The notes: generated by a model not told the origin, from the letters alone. DNA of 34,311 nucleotides from an uncultured SAR116 cluster alpha proteobacterium (GCA_902589185.1 CACIRZ010000015.1:1-34311); one strand, 5' to 3'; counted from the first letter of the stretch, positions 8,771-16,096 are shown. Translations and numbers: made by a program.

Positions 8771-8799
8771 AAAGACCTCCCATAAATTGAGAGGTCTTT
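8771..8799 (-). other. Intercistronic hairpin between tctC and tctB
   Basis: A perfect 9-bp stem (AAAGACCTC / GAGGTCTTT) with an 11-nt loop lies between the tctC stop and the tctB start. No clear T-run follows in the direction of transcription, so it is more likely a partial attenuator or an mRNA 3'-end stabiliser than a full terminator. It would raise binding-protein levels over permease, as often seen in binding-protein operons (inference). On the opposite strand a T-rich run does follow, so it could also stop stray rightward transcription. Confidence 0.6.
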
Positions 8800-8821
8800 T
8801 ATCTTTTTTTATATTATTGTT

Positions 8822-9799
8822 TTATTTTAATAAGCCCATTTCTTTTAAGGCAGGACCGAACTCACCCACCATAAATGCAATTTGCTTACCCCATGGTCCA
8901 GATGGCTGTGGGGATGTACTATCTAACCCTGAGTTAGCAAGGTAAGCTTGATACATTGAATGTTTCATAGCTTTTTGAATACCTTTTTCCATTTCAGCAA
9001 CCCTAGTCTTGTCTACACCGGCATGTGTCACAAATCCTCTAGTTGTTGATAAAACAAGGTCAATGCCCAATTCTTTTGCTGTCTTAGCTTTTGGAATTGG
9101 AGCCATTCCATTTTCTGCAAGAATAACTAGTGGACAAATGTCTCCAGCTTCAACAGGTGCTGCAGCTTCTGATAAGTTTAATGTTCCAACGTCAACTTCA
9201 CCAGCAACTAGTCTTGTTGCTAACTCTCCTCCACCTTTGTAAGGAATGTATTTTGGCATTTTTTGGCCAAGTCTCTTAGCCCATAAAAATACAGTTATAT
9301 GATCAATGGTACCAGTGTGTGTGCCACCAAAAGTAATTTTATCGCCTTTTTTCATACCAGCAACAAAATCTTCAGGTGTCTTATAAGGACTTTTCTTACA
9401 ATTAACCATCAAAATTTGTGGATCATTAGTACCCCTTGAGATTGGTGCCATGTCCTCAACTTTTAATTTTGTTTTACCCATTGCCATTGTAATTGCATGG
9501 CCAACAGTAAATGTTAATATTGTATTGCCATCAGCAGGTCTTGTCATGAAATAATTCATTGCAGCTGCACCGCCGCCACCTCTTTTATTAACAACAACCA
9601 TGTCTTGCTTAAGAGTTCTTCTTGAACGAAGCATCATCATTCTTGAGTTGACGTCAGTTCCTCCGCCAGCTCCTGCATGAGTAACAACTTCAATCGCAGG
9701 CTTTTTTGAAGCCAGAGTAGGACTAGTTGTGAAAGCAATAGCTGATACTATAGCAGCTAGACCAGTTCCAACTTTGAAAAGTGTTTTAGATTTAATCAT
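8822..9799 (-). CDS. tctC: Tripartite tricarboxylate transporter solute-binding protein TctC
   Basis: A 325-residue periplasmic binding protein. It has a Sec signal peptide (MIKSKTLFK, hydrophobic core, cleavage about residue 30 after TLA). The mature start reads IEVVTHAGAGGGTDVNSR, matching the Bug/TctC ligand loop. GTHTGTIDH and YIPYKGGGELATRLVAGEVD are further TctC-type segments. It delivers a carboxylate-type solute to TctAB. The ribosome-binding site GGAGGAAA lies 6 nt before the ATG. It is the first gene of its operon, and the likely promoter is about 75 bp upstream, inside an inverted repeat. Ligand unknown. Confidence 0.92.
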   Translation of the reverse strand: MIKSKTLFKVGTGLAAIVSAIAFTTSPTLASKKPAIEVVTHAGAGGGTDVNSRMMMLRSRRTLKQDMVVVNKRGGGGAAAMNYFMTRPADGNTILTFTVGHAITMAMGKTKLKVEDMAPISRGTNDPQILMVNCKKSPYKTPEDFVAGMKKGDKITFGGTHTGTIDHITVFLWAKRLGQKMPKYIPYKGGGELATRLVAGEVDVGTLNLSEAAAPVEAGDICPLVILAENGMAPIPKAKTAKELGIDLVLSTTRGFVTHAGVDKTRVAEMEKGIQKAMKHSMYQAYLANSGLDSTSPQPSGPWGKQIAFMVGEFGPALKEMGLLK

Positions 9800-9865
9800 T
9801 TATTTTCCTCCGTAATGATTACCCAGCTTATGCTGGTTTTAAATACCATTAAAAATAGTATTGTC

Positions 9866-9885
9866 TTGAGTAATTATATACTCAA
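9866..9885 (-). promoter_or_regulatory. Probable tctC promoter with -10 box centred in an inverted repeat (putative operator)
   Basis: A perfect 7-bp inverted repeat, TTGAGTA / TACTCAA, encloses six bases that on the minus strand read TATAAT, the consensus -10 hexamer. It lies about 70 bp upstream of the tctC start. No good -35 hexamer is visible at 17 bp, which fits a regulated promoter. A short CCAGC/GCTGG hairpin follows at 9823-9836, in the presumed 5' leader. A dimeric regulator binding here would cover the -10 box and repress (inference). Confidence 0.5.
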
Positions 9886-9984
9886 CCCCATTCAACATTA
9901 TAGCAACTTAGAAATTTCAAATTACTTACTAAATGAATAGTTCGATTATTACGAATATAAATTGTGAGTCAAGCACTACGACAA

Positions 9985-10023
9985 GTTAAATGATGAATTT
10001 GTTAATAGTTAAATGATGAATTT
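9985..10023. repeat. 16-bp perfect direct repeat, 23-bp period
   Basis: GTTAAATGATGAATTT occurs at 9985-10000 and again at 10008-10023, with GTTAATA between the copies. The 23-bp centre spacing is about two helical turns, so a protein could bind both copies on one face. The second copy overlaps the stop codon of the small leftward ORF at 10022-10189. It may be a regulator site upstream of tctC or a simple local duplication. Confidence 0.6.
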
Positions 10024-10189
10024 AATTATTAGGTTTATCTTGAAAATTTGAAGTCATATTAGATCTATAAAATTCAATAACTTGCGTTCTTGTAAGGTCG
10101 GAGTTTTCTTCTTTCATAAAAACTTTAGAAATGTTTGGTGTAGCTGTAGCTAGTTGAAAAATTACAGAAAATATTGATAATGGTTCCAA
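10022..10189 (-). CDS. Candidate small protein, 55 residues, unrecognised
   Basis: I read this ORF directly from the minus strand. A TTG start at 10189-10187 is preceded by AAGGAG with a six-base spacer, one of the best ribosome-binding sites in the window. The product begins MEPLSIFSVIFQLATATPNI and ends FQDKPNN. It has a mildly hydrophobic first half and a polar second half, with no known motif that I can name. It is the only gene-like object in the 537-bp gap between tctC and coq7. The 8-bp inverted repeat at 10199-10246 abuts its Shine-Dalgarno. Without homologs it could still be chance; the strong ribosome-binding site is the main support. Confidence 0.45.
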   Translation of the reverse strand: MEPLSIFSVIFQLATATPNISKVFMKEENSDLTRTQVIEFYRSNMTSNFQDKPNN

Positions 10190-10336
10190 ATTTATCTCCT
10201 TAGAATTAAATCAAATCTGCAATCGATATGCCATTTATATTCTAAGACAAAATAAAAATTTAAATTTAAGCCTTATCGCATTGAAAATTCAAAAATTAAT
10301 TTTAAATATATATGATAAATATAAAAAATCGATACA
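10190..10336. other. Intergenic region with an inverted repeat, divergent promoters expected
   Basis: This gap lies between the small leftward ORF and coq7. CTTAGAAT (10199-10206) pairs with ATTCTAAG (10239-10246) around 32 nt, so the leader of the small ORF could fold with its AAGGAG partly in the stem. The remainder is very AT-rich. Promoter-like TATA hexamers are plentiful, but I cannot pick one with confidence. No tRNA or longer ORF is visible. Confidence 0.4.
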
Positions 10337-10900
10337 ATGCCAGACACTAATATCATAAAAAAGTACAATGCTTCTAATATTAATGTTCCTAGCTCTATGT
10401 TGGATTGGATGAGATCCAATCATGCAGGAGAAACAGGTGCAGTTTGGATTTATATGGGTGCTAAATGTATATTTTGGAATAAAAATATTCAGCATATGAC
10501 CAAAGAACATTATGAAACTGAAAAGAATCACCTAATTGTGATGAGCCATATCCTACCTAAAAAAAATCATAGTAAACTCTTAATTTTATGGAGAATATTA
10601 GGATTTGGTTTAGGATTTTTTTCTGCACTATTGGGCTATAGATTTTTTTGTGTAACGATTCAATCAGTGGAAACTTTTGTCGAAGAACATTACCAAGAAC
10701 AAATTGATTTTTTGTACAAAAATTCTACTTCTTTTGAACTACTTAGAGTGTTAGAAAAGTGTTGTGACGAAGAAGTAGAACATCAAATTGATGCAAAACT
10801 TCAAAAGGGGAATGTTAAGAATACTAGTTTTGAGAGACTTTGGTCGAATTTAATTGGATCTGGATCAAGTCTTGCAGTAAATATTTCAAAACAATATTAG
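10337..10900 (+). CDS. coq7: COQ7-family demethoxyubiquinone hydroxylase
   Basis: A 187-residue di-iron carboxylate protein of the COQ7/Cat5 family, which performs a ring hydroxylation late in ubiquinone synthesis at the membrane. Candidate iron ligands follow the family order: Glu32 (HAGE), Glu62 and His65 (ExxH), a Glu in VETFVEEHY near residue 112, then Glu146 and His149 (EEVEH). The amphipathic hydrophobic stretch at about 82-108 fits the membrane-binding helix. The length is normal for bacterial COQ7. It is followed by a DCC-family gene 11 bp downstream and a small third gene, apparently one operon. Confidence 0.92.
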   Translation: MPDTNIIKKYNASNINVPSSMLDWMRSNHAGETGAVWIYMGAKCIFWNKNIQHMTKEHYETEKNHLIVMSHILPKKNHSKLLILWRILGFGLGFFSALLGYRFFCVTIQSVETFVEEHYQEQIDFLYKNSTSFELLRVLEKCCDEEVEHQIDAKLQKGNVKNTSFERLWSNLIGSGSSLAVNISKQY

Positions 10901-10911
10901 GTTTTATAATT

Positions 10912-11289
10912 ATGAATTTAACAAAAGTTTTTTATGATGGAAAATGTGGGTTATGTAGTAAAGAAATCAATTATTACAAAAGAATAGCTCCAAAAAATAC
11001 TTTCGAATGGCATGATATAGCTTCAAATCCGGAAAAATTGAAAGAGCTTCACGTTTCTCAATATGATGCTTTAATGTATTTACATGCAATCGATCAAAAA
11101 TCTAACTTGAAAATTGGTGTAGACGCTTTTATTTTGATATGGAGTCATCTTAAGCATTGGAAAATTTTATCTATTTTTGTTAGAACACCTATTATATACT
11201 CAATTACTAAAATAACATATAAATTGTTTGCAAATTACAGGTTTAAAAAGCTTTCACATTGTCAAATGGCTAGTCAGAAGGTTATTTGA
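10912..11289 (+). CDS. DCC-family (DUF393) thiol-redox protein
   Basis: A 125-residue protein starting VFYDGKCGLC. The DxxC-xx-C signature (Asp9, Cys12, Cys15) defines the DCC family, a thioredoxin-fold-like group predicted to have thiol-disulfide activity. The start is ATG 10912; longer in-frame starts lie inside coq7. The close downstream position suggests a redox or assembly role linked to ubiquinone synthesis, but this is inference and the biochemical role of DCC proteins is poorly known. Confidence 0.85.
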   Translation: MNLTKVFYDGKCGLCSKEINYYKRIAPKNTFEWHDIASNPEKLKELHVSQYDALMYLHAIDQKSNLKIGVDAFILIWSHLKHWKILSIFVRTPIIYSITKITYKLFANYRFKKLSHCQMASQKVI

Positions 11290-11294
11290 AATAA

Positions 11295-11486
11295 ATGATT
11301 AAATGGATAAAAAATTTAAAATCTAAACAAAACAGCTTTTCTGAGAAAAAAGAATCTCGATTAGAACAGATGAAAAAAAATCCATACAAAAGAGTTGATA
11401 GTGAAAATATGACAGATATTGAAAAAATGGATCAAGGGTTTAATGGAAAAACTTTCACTATTAATGGTATTGAAATAGATTTTTAA
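11295..11486 (+). CDS. Small conserved-looking hypothetical protein (63 residues)
   Basis: The start is ATG, 5 bp after the DCC gene stop, so it is probably translated in the same operon. The protein is lysine-rich and polar (MIKWIKNLKSKQNS...), with no signal peptide, membrane segment or cysteine. Its C-terminus, GKTFTINGIEIDF, looks like a short beta-hairpin. I do not recognise the family. It could be a partner of the COQ7/DCC pair or an unrelated passenger. Confidence 0.6.
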   Translation: MIKWIKNLKSKQNSFSEKKESRLEQMKKNPYKRVDSENMTDIEKMDQGFNGKTFTINGIEIDF

Positions 11487-11511
11487 ACTTACTGATAAAT
11501 ATTTTTATACT

Positions 11512-11538
11512 TTGTCTTTGCATAAATTGTTATATACT
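11512..11538 (+). promoter_or_regulatory. Candidate promoter of the liv operon
   Basis: TATACT (11533-11538) resembles a -10 hexamer. TTGTCT (11512-11517) is a weak -35 at 15 bp, shorter than ideal. The 12-mer TTATATACTCCT (11530-11541) recurs exactly upstream of the glutamate dehydrogenase gene at 30054-30065. The gene starts 38 bp after the -10 with an AGGGGA ribosome-binding site. Confidence 0.4.
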
Positions 11539-11575
11539 CCTGATTCTTATTCAAAGGTTTATTAGGGGATTAAAT

Positions 11576-12712
11576 ATGAAAAAGTTAACAACAACATTAG
11601 CGACTCTATTGATAATGGGGTCTGCGTCGTCATTTGCAGATGGTCACAAGGTAAAAGTTGGTATGATAACCACATTATCAGGTGGTGGATCTGGTTTAGG
11701 AATTGATGTCAGAGATGGCTTTATGCTAGCTGTGAAAGGAAATAAAAATATTTCTGTAATCACAAAAGATGATCAGCGTAAACCTGACATTGCAGTTCAG
11801 TTGGCTGATAAAATGATACAATCCGATAAAGTCGATGTGTTAACTGGAATAATCTGGTCAAACTTAGCAATGGCTGTTGTGCCGGCTACTGTAAATCAAG
11901 GTAAATTTTATTTGTCACCAAATGCTGGTCCATCAAAATTAGCAGGTAAAGGATGTCATAAAAATTATTTTAATGTTGCTTGGCAAAATGATAATTTACA
12001 TGAAGCAGCAGGAGGTTATGCTAACTCTGCTGGATTTAAAAATTCATTTATACTAGCTCCAAACTATCCAGCTGGTAAGGATGCATTAACTGGTTATAAA
12101 AGATATTTTAAAGGAAGCTTAGCTGGTGAAATTTATACAAAACTAGGTCAAAAAGATTATGCAGCCGAAATAGCACAAATAAGAGCATCAGGTGCTGATA
12201 GTGTATTCTTTTTTCTCCCAGGCGGTATGGGTATTGGCTTTATGAAGCAATTTTCACAATCTGGAATTAAACTGCCAGTCGTTGGTCCAGCTTTTTCATT
12301 TGACCAAGGTATTCTTAAAGCTGTAGGTGATGCGGCACTTGGTGTTAAAAACACGTCTCAGTGGTCAAAAGATATTGACAATAACGCAAACAAAAAGTTT
12401 GTGAAAGATTTTCAATCTGAATATGGAAGGCTACCTTCTTTATATGCTTCTCAAGGTTATGATACAGGTAAACTTTTAATTTCAGCAATGTCAAAAGCTA
12501 AAGTTAAAGATAAAGATAAATTTAGAGATGCCCTTAGAAAAGCTGATTTTTCATCAACAAGAGGTAAATTTAGTTTTGATAAAAATCATCATCCTATTCA
12601 GGATATTTATGTTCGTGAAGTAATTAAGGAAGGTGAAATCCTTACTAATAAGATTGTGTCAGTTGGATTAAAGGATCATTCGAACGCATATGTTTCTGAA
12701 TGTAAGATGTAA
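11576..12712 (+). CDS. livK: Liv-type ABC transporter substrate-binding protein
   Basis: A 378-residue periplasmic binding protein of the LivJ/LivK (type I fold) family. The signal peptide ends near residue 21 (SFA|DGHK), followed by VKVGMITTLSGGGSG, which matches the typical ligand-loop start. Family members bind branched-chain amino acids, but many bind amides, urea or aromatic acids, so the ligand is open. It heads a five-gene transporter operon. A 13-bp stem-loop separates it from livH, which would favour high expression of the binding protein. Confidence 0.92.
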   Translation: MKKLTTTLATLLIMGSASSFADGHKVKVGMITTLSGGGSGLGIDVRDGFMLAVKGNKNISVITKDDQRKPDIAVQLADKMIQSDKVDVLTGIIWSNLAMAVVPATVNQGKFYLSPNAGPSKLAGKGCHKNYFNVAWQNDNLHEAAGGYANSAGFKNSFILAPNYPAGKDALTGYKRYFKGSLAGEIYTKLGQKDYAAEIAQIRASGADSVFFFLPGGMGIGFMKQFSQSGIKLPVVGPAFSFDQGILKAVGDAALGVKNTSQWSKDIDNNANKKFVKDFQSEYGRLPSLYASQGYDTGKLLISAMSKAKVKDKDKFRDALRKADFSSTRGKFSFDKNHHPIQDIYVREVIKEGEILTNKIVSVGLKDHSNAYVSECKM

Positions 12713-12718
12713 AAATTT

Positions 12719-12749
12719 AATAGGTGATTTCTAATAGAAATCACCTATT
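12719..12749 (+). other. Strong intercistronic stem-loop after livK
   Basis: A perfect 13-bp inverted repeat (AATAGGTGATTTC / GAAATCACCTATT) with a TAATA loop begins a few bases after the livK stop and ends 16 bp before livH. The following bases are CCTTAATTATTT rather than a solid T-run, so a partial terminator or RNA-stabilising element is likely. It fits the common pattern of binding-protein mRNA outlasting permease mRNA (inference). Confidence 0.7.
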
Positions 12750-12765
12750 CCTTAATTATTTATAA

Positions 12766-13683
12766 ATGACATCTATACTATTTTTTGAACAATTATTAAA
12801 CGGCATACAATTTGGAACTATGTTGTTTCTTATGTCAGCTGGTCTAACTCTTATTTTTGGAGTTATGGGTCTAATTAATTTAGCTCATGGATCTTTTTAT
12901 ATGATTGGAGCTTTTAGTGCTGCTTTGATAGCAGGCTTAACAGGTTCTTTCTGGCTTGCATTATTAGCAAGCTTGTCAGGTGCTGCGATTGCAGGAGTGT
13001 TAATAGAAATTTTAATTATTAGACGTTTATATAGAAGAGATCACTTAGATCAAGTTTTAGCTACATTTGCATTAATTTTATTGTTATCTGAAGGTGTTAG
13101 ATGGTGTTTTGGAGCTTTTCCTTTATATTTAGATATTCCAGAAAATCTTAATGGTACTTTACCAATTTTAGATGATATTATTTACTCTAAATATCGATTA
13201 TTCATAATATTTATGGGTCTTTTGATAGCCACTGGGCTTTATATCCTCATAACAAAGACACGTTTAGGTGTTCGAATAAGAGCAGGTCAAAATGATCGCC
13301 AGATGATTTCAGCACTAGGTGTTGATATATCAAAACTTTATACCATAGTATTTGCATTGGGAGCTTCGTTAGCTGGTTTAGCTGGAGCGATGATAGGAGC
13401 CATTCAATCAGTTGAAGTTGGAATGGGTGAACCTATTTTAATTTTAGCATTTGTAGTTATAGTAATTGGAGGAATTGGCTCAATAAAAGGTGCATTAATT
13501 GGTTCTATTTTAGTAGGGGTAACAGACACAATTGGCAGAATTTTTTTACCAGAGCTTTTAAAAATTTTTATGGAACCAGCAAGCGCTACCTCAGTTGGTT
13601 CTTCAATTGGTTCAATGCTAATTTATATACTGATGGCTTTAATACTTATAATTAAGCCATCTGGATTATTTGGAAAAACTTAA
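12766..13683 (+). CDS. livH: Liv-type ABC transporter permease LivH
   Basis: A 305-residue inner-membrane permease with about eight hydrophobic segments. It has the LivH hallmark NGIQFGTMLFLMSAGLTL, then FGVMGLINLAHGSFYM, and the cytoplasmic coupling region TRLGVRIRAGQNDRQM with GVD. It pairs with LivM to form the channel. No clear Shine-Dalgarno is visible before the ATG. The stem-loop lies immediately upstream. Confidence 0.93.
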   Translation: MTSILFFEQLLNGIQFGTMLFLMSAGLTLIFGVMGLINLAHGSFYMIGAFSAALIAGLTGSFWLALLASLSGAAIAGVLIEILIIRRLYRRDHLDQVLATFALILLLSEGVRWCFGAFPLYLDIPENLNGTLPILDDIIYSKYRLFIIFMGLLIATGLYILITKTRLGVRIRAGQNDRQMISALGVDISKLYTIVFALGASLAGLAGAMIGAIQSVEVGMGEPILILAFVVIVIGGIGSIKGALIGSILVGVTDTIGRIFLPELLKIFMEPASATSVGSSIGSMLIYILMALILIIKPSGLFGKT

Positions 13684-13684
13684 A

Positions 13685-14668
13685 ATGATTGTTGAAAAAA
13701 TTTTTAATAAATGGATTTTGGTTTTTCTTTTTTTAATTCCGGTTTTAGGATTTATTTTTGAAGAGCCTTATTACATTACTTTAACTACAAAAGTAGTTAT
13801 TCTTGGTATTGCAGGTATTGGACTAAATTTAGCACTCGGTTATTGCGGCTTAATTTCTTTTGGTCATGCAGCTTTTTTTGGATTAGGTGGTTATGTTACA
13901 GGAATACTATCTTTTCATGATTTGAACTCAGAACTAATATTCAGTTGGCCTTTTGTCACTTCTGGCAGTTCTGAAATGTTGGTAATTTGGCCAATAGTAA
14001 TATTATCAAGTGCGTTTTTAGCTCTAATTATTGGCTTATTATCACTGAGAACTACAGGTGTTTACTTTATAATGATAACCCTTGCATTTGCGCAAATGTT
14101 ATACTTTTTTGCAATTAGCTGGCCCAACTATGGAGGTGAAGATGGGTTATCTATATATATGAGAAATTCGTTGCCAATGATTAACACTATGGATCCATTG
14201 ACTTTTTACTTTATATGTCTTTGTTGGCTGTTAATAGTAATTTTTATTTCAGCTAAACTAATAAATTCTTCTTTTGGTATGGCATTTCAAGCTATTAAAC
14301 AAAATGAAGAGAGAGTAAAATCTGTTGGCATTGAAACTTTCAAAGTTAAGTTACTAGTTTTTGTTATTTCAGGAACAATTACTGGATTAGCGGGGTCCTT
14401 ATATACTGACCTAAACAGGTTCATAAGTCCTTCAGTTCTTAATTGGCAGATGTCTGGAGAAATAATGGTTTTTGTAATTCTTGGTGGAATTGCAAGGCTT
14501 TATGGGCCTCTTGTGGGTGCGGCTTTCTTTATTGTTTTAGAACAAACTTTAGGAGGTTATACAGAAAATTGGCAGTTTTGGTTGGGATTAATACTTATTT
14601 TAGAAATATTATATGTACGCACAGGTATTTTAAGTTTATTTGAAAAGAAATTAAAATATGAAAAATAA
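13685..14668 (+). CDS. livM: Liv-type ABC transporter permease LivM
   Basis: A 327-residue permease. It carries GIAGIGLNLALGYCGLISFGHAAFFGLGGY, the LivM signature, and the coupling loop SSFGMAFQAIKQNEERVKSVGI. The start is ATG 13685, one base after the livH stop; a longer in-frame start lies within livH. The last 11 bp overlap livG, implying coupled translation. It is the partner of LivH in one transporter. Confidence 0.93.
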   Translation: MIVEKIFNKWILVFLFLIPVLGFIFEEPYYITLTTKVVILGIAGIGLNLALGYCGLISFGHAAFFGLGGYVTGILSFHDLNSELIFSWPFVTSGSSEMLVIWPIVILSSAFLALIIGLLSLRTTGVYFIMITLAFAQMLYFFAISWPNYGGEDGLSIYMRNSLPMINTMDPLTFYFICLCWLLIVIFISAKLINSSFGMAFQAIKQNEERVKSVGIETFKVKLLVFVISGTITGLAGSLYTDLNRFISPSVLNWQMSGEIMVFVILGGIARLYGPLVGAAFFIVLEQTLGGYTENWQFWLGLILILEILYVRTGILSLFEKKLKYEK

Positions 14669-15407
14669 AATTTTAAATATTAAAAACTTATCAAAATCAT
14701 ATGGCGCGTTTAAAGTTACCGATGAGATTACAATAGACCTTCATTTTGACGAAATACATGCTTTAATTGGACCTAATGGAGCAGGAAAATCAACATTAAT
14801 TAAGCAAATAGTTGGAAGCGTAAAACATGATATAGGTTCGATTATCTTGGATCAAGAAGACATAACTGATTTAACTGATGTTGAAAGAGCTAAAATTGGA
14901 ATATCAAGAACATTCCAGGTTTCTTCTATCATTCCTCAATTTAGCGCAATAGATAATATAGTTTTATCCCTATTAGATAAATCAAGTAAAACATTTCAAT
15001 TGTTCAAAAGTGTAAGAAATAATAAAGAATTGTATTCAAATGCAAAAAAAATTCTCAAGGAAATTGAACTATTAGAAAAAAGTGATATTTCAGCATCTGA
15101 CTTAAGCCACGGTGATAGAAGAAAACTCGAAGTTGGTCTAGCTTTAGCTATGGATCCAAAAGTTTTTTTGTTTGACGAGCCAATGGCTGGTTTGGATGAA
15201 AGTGGTACAAACATGATGATAAATTTATTCAAAAAAATAAAATCTAACTCTCCAATTTTATTAATTGAACATGATATGGACGCTGTTTTTGCATTAGCTG
15301 ATAGAGTTTCAGTAATTAACTACGGAAAGATAGTAGCTACAGGTACAGTAGATGAAATAAGACGAAATGAATTAGTTAGAGATGTTTATTTAGGCTATGA
15401 GATCTAA
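14658..15407 (+). CDS. livG: Liv-type ABC transporter ATPase LivG
   Basis: A 249-residue nucleotide-binding subunit on the cytoplasmic face. Walker A is GPNGAGKST (38-46). The signature is LSHGD (149-153), a variant of LSGGQ typical of LivG. Walker B is VFLFDE (169-174) and the switch histidine is His205. It overlaps livM by 11 bp, and its stop shares one base with the livF start (TAATG). Confidence 0.95.
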   Translation: MKNKILNIKNLSKSYGAFKVTDEITIDLHFDEIHALIGPNGAGKSTLIKQIVGSVKHDIGSIILDQEDITDLTDVERAKIGISRTFQVSSIIPQFSAIDNIVLSLLDKSSKTFQLFKSVRNNKELYSNAKKILKEIELLEKSDISASDLSHGDRRKLEVGLALAMDPKVFLFDEPMAGLDESGTNMMINLFKKIKSNSPILLIEHDMDAVFALADRVSVINYGKIVATGTVDEIRRNELVRDVYLGYEI

Positions 15408-16096
15408 TGGAAAAACTGCTAGAAATAAATGGGTTAAAGTCCTGGTATGGATTAAGTCAAGCTCTTTTTGACGTAAATCTAGAAATAAGCCAGGGTGAAG
15501 TTGTTGCGCTTGTTGGTAGAAATGGTATGGGCAAATCAACTACAATTAGGTCAATTTGTGGTTTAATAAGCAGTTATGAAGGTGTGATAAAATTTAAAAA
15601 TATTTCAATTATTAATCAGCCAAGTTATAAAATTGCTCAGTTGGGAATTGGTCTTGTACCAGAGGGTAGAAGGGCATTTACAAATTTAACTGTTTTAGAG
15701 AATCTTATAGCAACTGTAGTCGAAGGAGAGTGGACCTTAGAGATGGTTTTTAGTTTATTTCCAAAATTAGCAGAAAGAAAACATCAAAGCGCGTCTACTT
15801 TGTCAGGTGGCGAACAACAAATGCTTGTAATTGGAAGGGCTTTAATGACAAACCCAAATTTACTTATTTTAGATGAAGCCACTGAAGGCTTGTCTCCAAC
15901 TATAAGGTCAGAAATATGGAAAGTTATAACAATTTTAAAAAGTAAAGGTGTTTCCATTTTAATAATTGATAAATCACTTAAACGACTCCAAGATTTAGCT
16001 GATAAATTTTTTATTTTAGAAAAAGGAAAAACAGTGTGGGATGGTTTTTCAAACGACTTAACAAGTGAGATTGCTCAGAAACATTTAGGTGTTTAG
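15407..16096 (+). CDS. livF: Liv-type ABC transporter ATPase LivF
   Basis: A 229-residue second ATPase of the transporter. Walker A is GRNGMGKST (37-45), the signature LSGGE (132-136) and Walker B LLILDE (152-157). The switch region reads IIDKS with Lys189, where LivF proteins often have EQN. This looks like a recognisable LivF variant rather than damage. It is the last gene of the operon. Its stop codon abuts the convergent gene at 16097, leaving no room for a terminator. Confidence 0.95.
   Translation: MEKLLEINGLKSWYGLSQALFDVNLEISQGEVVALVGRNGMGKSTTIRSICGLISSYEGVIKFKNISIINQPSYKIAQLGIGLVPEGRRAFTNLTVLENLIATVVEGEWTLEMVFSLFPKLAERKHQSASTLSGGEQQMLVIGRALMTNPNLLILDEATEGLSPTIRSEIWKVITILKSKGVSILIIDKSLKRLQDLADKFFILEKGKTVWDGFSNDLTSEIAQKHLGV

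Noticed and set aside
9985-10023. CRISPR-like repeat
   Set aside because: Only two copies with a 7-bp spacer and no cas genes.
9800-10336. tRNA or structured small RNA gene in the tctC-coq7 gap
   Set aside because: No cloverleaf, TTCRA loop or CCA-like pattern was found; only short repeats and the small ORF.
15407-16096. LivF as defective because of the IIDKS switch region
   Set aside because: All other ABC motifs are intact and the DK variant resembles a recognised LivF subgroup, so it is more likely normal variation.
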